Below, piece by piece: positions 51,918 to 59,487 of a stretch of 64,000 nt of DNA (its first letter is position 1; each line of letters opens with the position of its first letter). Below the pieces are notes generated by a model, which saw only the letters and a program-made list of their open reading frames with translations, made no database searches and had not been told where the DNA came from. The position numbers were made by a program, and so were the translations under genes. This DNA comes from DATNBU01 sp964476185 (lineage in GTDB: Bacteria > Desulfobacterota > Binatia > UBA1149 > CAITLU01): assembly GCA_964476185.1 (NCBI GenBank), contig CAYYZO010000001.1, positions 1 through 64,000 of the forward strand, given 5' to 3'.

Positions 51918-51953
51918 ATCGTCCCCTGTCCTGCCTCGAATCCGGCGAACCGG

Positions 51954-53030
51954 TCAGGCCACTTCTTCGATGGAATCACCCGGCTCGGCGGGTTCGTCGA
52001 TGCAGTCGCGGCCGAGGCCGCCGAATCCGTTCTGCTTGAGCCACGCGAGATTCGAGTATCTCGGATCGGTCCAGTCGAGGCCCCGTTTCTCGAGAAGCGC
52101 GCGAATCTCGTCGACGCCCTGCTCGATCGTCGTCGACGGCTCGAAACCGAGCACGTGCCGGATCTTGTCGAAGCTCACGCGGTAGCTGCGCAGGTCGTCC
52201 ACGCGCCCGCCCGTCTCGATGCGCGTGCCCGGGATGCGCGCGGCCACGAGTTCCGCGGTAGCGCCGATCGTGTAGTTGTTCCCGTTCGAACCGACGTTGA
52301 ACGTCTCGCCGCTCACCAGTTCCGACGGCGCTTGCGCCGCGAGCAGGAACGCGTCGGCGACGTCCCGCACGTGCACGTGCGGGCGCCAGGCCTCGGCGCC
52401 GGTCACCGTGATCACGCCGTCGCGAACCGCACGGCACGTCATGGTGTTGATCATCAGGTCGAACCGCGGGCGCGCGGAGGCGCCGAACACGGTGCCGAGC
52501 CTGAGCATGACCACGCTGCGGCCGTCGAGCTCGCGGCGCAGGATCCCCTCCGACACGATGCGGCTGCGGGCATAGAACGAAACCGGGTTCAGGCGCGACC
52601 CCTCGTTCAGCACGAGCCCCTCGGTCGCGCCGTACACGCTGCAGGACGACGCGAAGACGATGCGTTCGAGGTCCGGGTGGTGCCGGACGACGTGGCTCAG
52701 GACCTTCGTCGACTCGATGTTGATCGAGGTCGTCTCCTCGCGGTCGATCTCGCACGCGCCGTCGCCGACGAGCGCCGCGAGCGCGACCACGGCGCGGGCG
52801 CCCGCGGACGCGCGCATCATGTCCCGGATGTTGCAGATGTCGCCGTAGACGACCTCGAGCCGCGGGTGCGGGCGGATTCCGCGAAGCCCGGCGTTGCCGT
52901 ACAGGAACGTCTCGAGGACGCGCACGCGGTAGCCGCGTTCCAGCAGCATGCGTACGAGGTGCGAACCAACGTAACCGGCCCCGCCTGTGACGAGCACGAG
53001 GTCGTCGGGTTTCAAGAAGTTCTGCGTCAT
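51954..53030 (-). CDS. NAD-dependent sugar epimerase/dehydratase (extended SDR)
   Basis: A 358-residue GalE-type SDR with LVLVTGGAGYVGSHLVRML, YGDICNIRDMMRA, VFASSCSVYGATEG and LRLGTVFGASARPRFD. The catalytic Tyr is present, but the YxxxK lysine is Arg (SFYARSRIVSE). NAD binding looks intact. The family includes epimerases and 4,6-dehydratases of UDP/GDP sugars. ATG 53030 was chosen (GGGAAG upstream) over a longer frame. It lies just after the sugar-phosphate transferase gene. Confidence 0.83.
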   Translation of the reverse strand: MTQNFLKPDDLVLVTGGAGYVGSHLVRMLLERGYRVRVLETFLYGNAGLRGIRPHPRLEVVYGDICNIRDMMRASAGARAVVALAALVGDGACEIDREETTSINIESTKVLSHVVRHHPDLERIVFASSCSVYGATEGLVLNEGSRLNPVSFYARSRIVSEGILRRELDGRSVVMLRLGTVFGASARPRFDLMINTMTCRAVRDGVITVTGAEAWRPHVHVRDVADAFLLAAQAPSELVSGETFNVGSNGNNYTIGATAELVAARIPGTRIETGGRVDDLRSYRVSFDKIRHVLGFEPSTTIEQGVDEIRALLEKRGLDWTDPRYSNLAWLKQNGFGGLGRDCIDEPAEPGDSIEEVA

Positions 53031-53043
53031 GTCTTCCCGGCGC

Positions 53044-54456
53044 TCAGGTCTGGGAGGAGAGTGCAATCGTGTTCAGCGGTTCGGCCGCCGACTGCTCGAG
53101 CAGGTCGGACAGACCCGGCACCAGGCGATACTCGAGGCCGAGCTTGCGGCACGCCTCCGTGATCTCGCGCAGCACCACCGGGTCGAGGTCCACGAGCGAG
53201 ATGAGCACCATCTCGACCCCGTGCAGGCTCGCCGACATCGCGATGTCGGTCGCGCCGCCCATGACCCGCACACCATGGATCAGCGCCCCCCAGCGATGGG
53301 GCTCGTGATCGATGATGCCGACGGGCATGAACCGGGATTTCGGATCCTCCAGCAGGGAACGAAGGATCGTCTCGCCGCCGTGCCCCGCGCCGGCCACCAG
53401 CACCTTCACGAACGGGCCCTTCTCCTCGTTACGGGCCGCGCCGCTCTGGATGGAACGGATGATATAGCGCGCACCGCCGGCCAGGAAAAGCAGCAGGATC
53501 CAGTCGATCACGAACACCGCGCGCGAGTGGCGCTGCATCGAAAACGTCGCGGCGATGACGAGCAGCGCCGAGCTCACGCTGACGGCCTTCACCAGCACGG
53601 CGAGGTCGCGGCGGCCCAGCCATCGTGACGACCTCTGGTACAACTTGTAATAGACGAAGACGGGCGGCTTGAGGACCAGCACCCATGCCAGCGTCTTGCC
53701 CGCGTAGGCCCAGAGCGCCGGCTCCAGGCTCCAGTCGAACTTGATCAGGTTGGCGACCACGTAGGCCACCACCATCAGGAGCATGTCGAGGCCGAGCTGC
53801 GCGAAACGGTAACGGTTGCGTGCGAAGAAGCCCCGCTTGAACTGCGACGTCGCGACGTGGAGGAAGCCGCCGACCAGGAAGCGCACGTCGCCCCAGAAGG
53901 TCGCGGCCCGCACGTACTCGAGGTCGCGCGAGAGCTTCTCGGGCAGGATGCTCTGGATGTAGTACTCCTCGACGTTCTCGCACCCCTCGGGGTACTTCTC
54001 GACCTCGTCGCGTCCGTCGACCTGGCTCGGGCCGATGATTCCCGGCTTGACCGAAAGCACGTCACGGAACTCGGGCGCATAGAAGTTCGTGAAGTACGGA
54101 TCCTCCGGACGCGGACCGACGAAGGACATGTCGCCGAGCAGGACATTGAGAAGCTGCGGCAACTCGTCGAGCTTGCTCCATCGCAGGAATTGCCCGACCG
54201 CCGTGATTCGCGGGTCGCGCTTGACGGTCAGGCGGGCTCCGCTGCGGTAGGCGCCGACGATCATCGTGCGGAACTTGAAGATGCGGAAGCGCGTGCCGTT
54301 CGGCCCCGCCCTCTCCTGCCGGAAGAACACCGGACCGCGCGTGTCGAGCTTGATCAACGCCGCGATGACGGCGAACACCGGAGCGAGCACGACGACTCCG
54401 CCGAGGGACACGACGAAGTCGAAGGCGCGCTTGGCTCTGGCTCCCGCCGTCGTCAC
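53044..54456 (-). CDS. Polyprenyl-phosphate sugar-1-phosphate transferase with permuted domains
   Basis: A 470-residue protein that should start the repeat unit by moving a sugar-phosphate onto undecaprenyl phosphate. The catalytic bacterial sugar-transferase domain comes first (about 8-205): membrane-associated AFDFVVSLGGVVVLAPVF, FKFRTM, KLDELPQLLNVLLGDMSF and VGPRPED. It is followed by four membrane helices (about 210-345) and a Rossmann CoA_binding/FlaA1-N-like domain (VLVAGAGHGGETILRSLL to the end). WbaP/WcaJ enzymes have these parts in the opposite order. It stops where PglF-type proteins would continue into their catalytic SDR domain. GTG 54456 is the start. Confidence 0.85.
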   Translation of the reverse strand: MTTAGARAKRAFDFVVSLGGVVVLAPVFAVIAALIKLDTRGPVFFRQERAGPNGTRFRIFKFRTMIVGAYRSGARLTVKRDPRITAVGQFLRWSKLDELPQLLNVLLGDMSFVGPRPEDPYFTNFYAPEFRDVLSVKPGIIGPSQVDGRDEVEKYPEGCENVEEYYIQSILPEKLSRDLEYVRAATFWGDVRFLVGGFLHVATSQFKRGFFARNRYRFAQLGLDMLLMVVAYVVANLIKFDWSLEPALWAYAGKTLAWVLVLKPPVFVYYKLYQRSSRWLGRRDLAVLVKAVSVSSALLVIAATFSMQRHSRAVFVIDWILLLFLAGGARYIIRSIQSGAARNEEKGPFVKVLVAGAGHGGETILRSLLEDPKSRFMPVGIIDHEPHRWGALIHGVRVMGGATDIAMSASLHGVEMVLISLVDLDPVVLREITEACRKLGLEYRLVPGLSDLLEQSAAEPLNTIALSSQT

Positions 54457-54460
54457 GACT

Positions 54461-55807
54461 TCACGCCGCCGAAGCGACCCTCCCTGCCCTCGCGTCGATC
54501 CGCTCGTCGAACACTCGCGCGAGATCCTCGAGGTTCCGGTTGCGGTCCCAGAGGTCGGCCACTCGCGCGAGGCCAGCCCGGCGCAGGCGCGACGCGAGAT
54601 CCGGATCGCCCGCGATGCGGGCGATGGCATCGGCCATCGCCGCGGCGTCGCGCTGCGGCACCAGGAGTCCGGACACGCCGTCCTCGACGAGTTCCGGGAT
54701 GCCTCCCATCCGCGTCGAGACGATCGGCAACCCGACGGCCATCGCCTCGGCGATGACGTTCGGGATCACGTCCTGTCTTCCGAAGTTGGTCATCTCGATG
54801 CTGCCCATCGCGTACACGTCGCAGTCGCGATACAGCGCCACCAGACGATCATGGTCCAAATAGCCGTGAAAAACTATCCGGTCCGTGACGCCCAGACGCT
54901 TGGCCTGCTCCTCGAGATACCCTCGCTGCGGTCCGTCTCCGGCCAGGTGAAGCCGGGCGTTGACGCCCTGCGCCACGAGACGGCTCACCGCGTCCACGAT
55001 GAAGTGGAAGCCCTTGTACTCCTTGAACCAGCCCACGCTGACAATGCGGAACTCGTCGCCGGGCGACCTCGGCCCGGGCTGGAACCGCTGCAGGTTCGTC
55101 CCGTGGTAGTTCAGCACGATCCGCGCCGCCGCGTCCGGGGAGCACATCGAGGCGAGGTAGCGGCGGTTGTAGTCGGCGCACGTGACGAAGAAGTCGGCCG
55201 CCTCGAGCTTGGCCGGCAGCATCCACGGCATCATGTGGATGTCGTACGCGTGGGCCGTGACGCTGAACGGGATCCCGCTCCATTGGCGAACCAGCATCCC
55301 GACCGTCGCAGGATAGGTGGCCCAGTGGCAGTGGACGTGGGGAATGCCGTCGCGCCGGAACACGTCCGAGAGGTAGATCGCGTGCGGCACCATCATCAGC
55401 GACTTGAGGAGATAGAACCACTTGTTGCCGCGGTACAGCACGTCGAGCCAGTCCTCGAGCCCGAACGTCTCCGGCCCCGGGGCGTCGCTGCTGCGACGAA
55501 GCGGGACCCTGCCGCGCCAGGCCTTCCAGACCGTGCGAAACAGACCGGCCACCCCCGCCGGGTCGGACTTCAGCGCCGCGAAGAACGGCCTCCACAACTC
55601 GAGGGAACCGTAGCCCGGGCAGTAGTGGGTCTGGTCGATGAGCCCGCGCGCTTCCGCCTGCTGGAGATCGCGGTCGACGCGCGAAAGCAGCGAGTAGAGG
55701 CGGATGTCGTAGCCGTGCTGCTTCAACCAGACGACCTCGGCGAGCGTGAAGGTCTGGTTGATGACCGGAAACAGCGGAAACAGGTATGCAATCGTTCGAC
55801 CGGTCAT
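54461..55807 (-). CDS. Family 4 glycosyltransferase
   Basis: A 448-residue GT-B transferase beginning IAYLFPLFPVINQTFTLAEV, a start common in colanic-acid and EPS GT4 enzymes. HVHCHWATYPATVGM and VTAHAYDIHMMPWM belong to the acceptor domain. The donor domain has IVSVGWFKEYKGFHFIVDAV and DVIPNVIAEAMAVGLPIVSTR with the E-x7-E type residues. It lies between the kinase-like gene and the sugar-phosphate transferase, so it may add the second sugar. Confidence 0.88.
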   Translation of the reverse strand: MTGRTIAYLFPLFPVINQTFTLAEVVWLKQHGYDIRLYSLLSRVDRDLQQAEARGLIDQTHYCPGYGSLELWRPFFAALKSDPAGVAGLFRTVWKAWRGRVPLRRSSDAPGPETFGLEDWLDVLYRGNKWFYLLKSLMMVPHAIYLSDVFRRDGIPHVHCHWATYPATVGMLVRQWSGIPFSVTAHAYDIHMMPWMLPAKLEAADFFVTCADYNRRYLASMCSPDAAARIVLNYHGTNLQRFQPGPRSPGDEFRIVSVGWFKEYKGFHFIVDAVSRLVAQGVNARLHLAGDGPQRGYLEEQAKRLGVTDRIVFHGYLDHDRLVALYRDCDVYAMGSIEMTNFGRQDVIPNVIAEAMAVGLPIVSTRMGGIPELVEDGVSGLLVPQRDAAAMADAIARIAGDPDLASRLRRAGLARVADLWDRNRNLEDLARVFDERIDARAGRVASAA

Positions 55808-55901
55808 GCTGCGGCATCCGCCTGCGGCCGCGCGGGCGGTCCCGCGCGACGAGAGTGCTCCGGCCGCCGCAGGGCCCGCACCCCCGGCGACCGGGCGACG
55901 A

Positions 55902-56633
55902 TCACCCGATCAGTGCCGAGAAGCGCTCGGGAATGTACTGACGGGTCTTGTTGAGCACGACGCCGAGGATGTTGGCGCCGGACTCCCGTAGGATCTCGCT
56001 TGCCCGGGCCGCCACGCTGACCGGCGTCGCGTCCGCCTCGATGACGAGGATCACGCCGTCGACGAGCGGTGCGATCGCGCGTGCGTCCGGATAGAGCGTG
56101 ATCGGAGGCGCGTCGATCAAGGTTACGTCGCCGAGCCGCGCGAGGCCCTCGACGGCTTCGGGCGTGCGCGGGTTGTCGATCACGTCCACCGCGCTCAGAC
56201 GGCCGTTGCCGGCCGTCACGATCGCCACGCCCTCGAGGTCCGTCGGCTGGACGACTTCGTCGAGACGCTTGTCTTCGGCGATCACGTTCATGAATCCAGC
56301 CTGGCCGCTCACGTTCATGAGGCGCCAGAGCGCCGGAGTGCGCAGGTTCATGTCCACCAGCAGCGCGCGGGAGCGCCCGCCGCCGGCGATCGCCTTCGCC
56401 AGAAGGCACGCGACGCTCGAGGTCCCCTCCCCGTGCAGGGAGCTGACGACGAGCACGGATCGAACCGTGTCACCGACCGCCGACCCCATGAGCGCACGAC
56501 GGAGCTCGTAGTACTCGTCCGCGCCGTGCAGCGGGATCGTCGGCGCGACGTGGTCGATGTCGAACGTCTGGGCCGCTCGTTCCTGGGCGCGGAGGGCTTC
56601 GGCTCGCTTGAGCGCTTCGTAGGTCTTGCTCAT
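55902..56633 (-). CDS. CpsD/CapB-type ATPase (degenerate BY-kinase)
   Basis: A 243-residue cytoplasmic P-loop ATPase of the bacterial tyrosine kinase family that partners Wzc. Walker A' is ALLVDMNLRTP, and Walker B is VTLIDAPPI. The Walker A, normally GEGKST, reads LHGEGTSSVAC, so the phosphate-binding Lys is Thr. The C-terminus ends ERFSALIG without a tyrosine cluster. It may bind Wzc without classic autokinase activity. It is two codons from the Wzc-type gene, the usual arrangement of split Wzc/CpsD pairs. Confidence 0.83.
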   Translation of the reverse strand: MSKTYEALKRAEALRAQERAAQTFDIDHVAPTIPLHGADEYYELRRALMGSAVGDTVRSVLVVSSLHGEGTSSVACLLAKAIAGGGRSRALLVDMNLRTPALWRLMNVSGQAGFMNVIAEDKRLDEVVQPTDLEGVAIVTAGNGRLSAVDVIDNPRTPEAVEGLARLGDVTLIDAPPITLYPDARAIAPLVDGVILVIEADATPVSVAARASEILRESGANILGVVLNKTRQYIPERFSALIG

Positions 56634-56636
56634 CGC

Positions 56637-58226
56637 CTACACCGTCCGGCCGCCGCCGTTGTTGCCGCGGAAGTTGTTGGCCGGACGCCGCGCGTTCCCG
56701 ACGCGATAGCCGTTGCCGGTGTTCTGCTGGTTGCCCTGCTGGTTCTGTTCCAGGTTGTTGCCCTGGAAGTTCAGGTTGCCGCCGGGACCGCCGGGGCCGA
56801 CGGCCAGAGGAATCGCCGCGAGCACCGGAAGGTCGAGGTGGTGACGGACGTCGAGGTCGCTGTTCATCACCGGGTTGATCAGCTCGACGACGACCGCGGC
56901 GCTGATGCCGAGGAACAGTGCGAGGAAGGTCGTCAGCGCGAACGTGACGGTGCGGTAGTCGGGCTCCCGCTGCAGCGGAGCCGCCGCGGCCTCGATCACC
57001 GAGACGTTGGACAGGCCCGCCAGGTCCATGGCCTCCGAGACCCGGACCTCGTTCAGCTTGCCGAGCACCGCATCGTAGCGCTTCTTGGCCTCCTCGCGGT
57101 CGCGGCGCAGGCGCATGACCTCGTAGTGCTTGGCGTGCAGGACGCGGATCTTGCCCTCGTAGTCGGTGATGCGCTCGGCGAGCATCGCGCGACGCGCCTC
57201 GAGGGCGCCGAGTTCGGCCTGGGACGAGAGCAGGTCTTCCTGCAGGCGGCGCCGCGTCGGCGTCTGCGACATCTTCTTGCGACCGACGACCGAGCCTTCC
57301 TGGCCGGCCACCTGCGACTTGATCGCGGCGATCTCCGTCTCCACGTCGACGACGAGCCGGTGCTGCGGCGTGTAGAGCTGCAGCAGCCGCTCGCGCTCCA
57401 TCTCGAGCCGGGCCAGGTTCTGCCGCAGGTACCCGAGGAGCGGATTCGGGATCATCTCGGTCTCGACCGCTTCCTGCTCGGGAATGTACTCGAGCTCGGC
57501 CTCGATCGCGGCGACCTTGGTCGTCAACTCGGTGACCTGGGCCTCGCTTCGCCGAAGGTCCGCTTCGAGCTGCGCCCGCTGGCGGAGCAGGTTGTCCTTC
57601 TCGGTAGCGACCGAGGTCAGGCCGTGCGCGGCGTCGAAGCGCTCGAGCTCGAGGTCGGCCTGGACGAAGTTCTCCTTGGCCGCCTGCGTCTCCTTGTCGA
57701 AGAACGCGAGCGCCCCCGGCGCCTTGTGGCTCTCGATGTGGTAGCGCTCGTAGAGGGCCACCAGCGTGTTCACCACGTGAATGGCGAAGTCGGGATCGGA
57801 GCTTCGGTAGGAAACCTCGACGACGTTCGACTGGGGCTTGCGGACGGCGCCCACCCGCTGCTCGAGCTGTACGACGCTCGGCACGGGGAACGCCCCCTCG
57901 GGATTCGTGGCCGACTGGTTCTCGAGCTCGTCGTGCAGGCGGCGCATCAGGTCGCGGCTGCGGATCAGCTGCAGCTCCGAGTTCACGACCATTTCGTTCG
58001 GAAGCGACGAGACCGAACGATTGCGCTCCAGCGGGGAGACCTCGGCATAGGCGCGGTCCCTCGTGATCATGATCTTGGACTGCGCACTGTAGACCGGCTG
58101 CCGGATGAGGAAATTGAACAGGTTGAACGGCACGACGATGGTCGCGATCACGAGCGCCACGAGGCGCCACCGCTTGAATACGGCGGTGATGGCCTGGCGC
58201 AGGAGGTAGAGAGATCGCTGATCCAT
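56637..58226 (-). CDS. Polysaccharide chain-length determinant (Wzz/Wzc-type, kinase-less)
   Basis: A 529-residue inner-membrane protein. The first membrane helix is LVALVIATIVVPFNLFNFLI, followed by the Wzz domain and a long periplasmic coiled coil (residues about 170-400). A second membrane helix lies in TFALTTFLALFLGISAAVVV near residue 430. The kinase is supplied separately by the next gene. An unusual cytoplasmic tail rich in Asn, Gln and Gly ends the protein (NLNFQGNNLEQNQQGNQQN..NNFRGNNGGGRTV). It governs chain length and bridges to the outer-membrane exporter. Confidence 0.88.
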   Translation of the reverse strand: MDQRSLYLLRQAITAVFKRWRLVALVIATIVVPFNLFNFLIRQPVYSAQSKIMITRDRAYAEVSPLERNRSVSSLPNEMVVNSELQLIRSRDLMRRLHDELENQSATNPEGAFPVPSVVQLEQRVGAVRKPQSNVVEVSYRSSDPDFAIHVVNTLVALYERYHIESHKAPGALAFFDKETQAAKENFVQADLELERFDAAHGLTSVATEKDNLLRQRAQLEADLRRSEAQVTELTTKVAAIEAELEYIPEQEAVETEMIPNPLLGYLRQNLARLEMERERLLQLYTPQHRLVVDVETEIAAIKSQVAGQEGSVVGRKKMSQTPTRRRLQEDLLSSQAELGALEARRAMLAERITDYEGKIRVLHAKHYEVMRLRRDREEAKKRYDAVLGKLNEVRVSEAMDLAGLSNVSVIEAAAAPLQREPDYRTVTFALTTFLALFLGISAAVVVELINPVMNSDLDVRHHLDLPVLAAIPLAVGPGGPGGNLNFQGNNLEQNQQGNQQNTGNGYRVGNARRPANNFRGNNGGGRTV

Positions 58227-58251
58227 CGGTTGCGGTTGCCTTTCCCGGTCC

Positions 58252-58971
58252 TCACCAACCGAGCGGCCGGGTCGTCGGCTCGCGGATCGGGATCAGGTCG
58301 ATGATCCACTGGCGCACCCAGAGATCGGCGTTCGTGATCCAGGTGGCCGGAACGTAGATGACGTCGTTGGGACCGAGCGCGAGATCCTGGCTGGTGTCCC
58401 CCTTCTCGAGCACCCTGCGCATGTCCAGACGCTTCGCGGAGTAACCGCCCTGGGCGTTCCAGGCGATGTGGAGGACGCTGTCGAGGCGGGCCGTGTAAGA
58501 AAACCCGCCGCGCTCCATGACGGCGCGCAGCGTCGTCATCCCGGGCTTCAGGGTGACGTAGCCGGGCCGCTTCACCTCGCCGCCGATGTACGCGCGGTAC
58601 GTCGTGAATTCCTTGACGGCGATCGTGATCTGCGGGTCCCTGTAGGTCAGCGACGCTCGCCGCGTCACTTCCGACGCCAGTTCGTCGGACGTCAGCCCGA
58701 CGGCCTGGAACGATCCGAGCGAAGGAATGGCGAGCTGGCCATCCGGGCCGATCGTGGCGTCGCCGGAGAGCTGCTCGTGGAACTGGGAAAAGACCTCGAT
58801 GCGGTCGCCGGGCTGGAGGCGGTAGATCGGGGAAACGACCGGCTCGCTCGTCGCCCCCATCTCGAGCGGCGCGAACGCAGGATCCGGTGCAAGCGGCAGC
58901 GGCGGCTGGCTCTGAAAGCAGCCGGCGAGCAGAACGGCCGGCAACAAGGTCAGCAGTGCACGCGCTTTCAT
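58252..58971 (-). CDS. Polysaccharide export outer-membrane lipoprotein (Wza/EpsD type, short)
   Basis: A 239-residue lipoprotein with signal and lipobox LLAGC. The poly_export domain is YRLQPGDRIEVFSQFHEQLSGDAT, GPDGQLAIPSLG. One SLBB domain follows (AYIGGEVKRPGYVTLKPGMTTLRAV), and it ends in NDVIYVPATWITNADLWV, an amphipathic segment. It is shorter than E. coli Wza (about 380 residues) and like the forms seen in XrtA-type EPS loci. ATG 58971 was chosen at the signal peptide. The 300-base leader upstream may hold the EPS promoter. Confidence 0.88.
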   Translation of the reverse strand: MKARALLTLLPAVLLAGCFQSQPPLPLAPDPAFAPLEMGATSEPVVSPIYRLQPGDRIEVFSQFHEQLSGDATIGPDGQLAIPSLGSFQAVGLTSDELASEVTRRASLTYRDPQITIAVKEFTTYRAYIGGEVKRPGYVTLKPGMTTLRAVMERGGFSYTARLDSVLHIAWNAQGGYSAKRLDMRRVLEKGDTSQDLALGPNDVIYVPATWITNADLWVRQWIIDLIPIREPTTRPLGW

Positions 58972-59487
58972 GAACTTTGGCCGCCAGTTCCCTGTTCTGC
59001 CCGTTGCAGTCTTCGTCGCCGCCCCGCCGTCGACGCCCGGCCGTTCGCCGACGGCAAACGACGGACGGAAGTCCTGCGGGACCGAAGGATCCAGTTCCTC
59101 GGGAAGGCAGCCTGATGGGCCGAACGTCGCGGGCACGTCGGCGAGCGCGCTACTTCCTCTCCGCACGGAGACTCCCCACCCCTGTCCAAGTCGGCTCGTC
59201 CGATCGCGGGAGGTTCCAGCGACACATCCCCGCAAATGATGCATCGCGCGACGTTCCACCCGGGTCCTGACGAGATAGAGCATCCTAAGGAAACTTACAA
59301 CAAAACCTCAATGCGTACCGCACGTTTCACACATTCCTGACACGTGCGCGCCGAGCCTCGGAACTCCTGGCCTGTGGCCGGCGAACCGGCACGTGACCCG
59401 ACACGCACCGCGGATACTCGATCACCCGGCCATCGGGAGAGTACCTGTCGTCGCACCATGCAACAAGACTCGATTCCGCGAGCCTGT
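58972..59487. other. Leader and intergenic region before the export gene
   Basis: About 516 bases without a convincing gene. It holds an unusually A+T-rich island (59280-59340), which contains the promoter candidate at 59282-59311, and then a leader of roughly 300 bases before the ATG. Two CACGTG hexamers occur (near 59341 and 59390). I looked for a sigma54 -24/-12 pair (GG-N10-GC), expected if the PrsR-like regulator acts here, and found none. No known riboswitch pattern was recognised. Confidence 0.45.
59282..59311 (-). promoter_or_regulatory. Candidate promoter of the EPS operon
   Basis: On the minus strand TTGAGG (59311-59306), an 18-base spacer and TAGGAT (59287-59282) in the A+T-rich island. 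An overlapping alternative is TTGTAA with TATCTC, 17 bases apart, a little downstream. Both match the consensus only partly. Confidence 0.3.
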
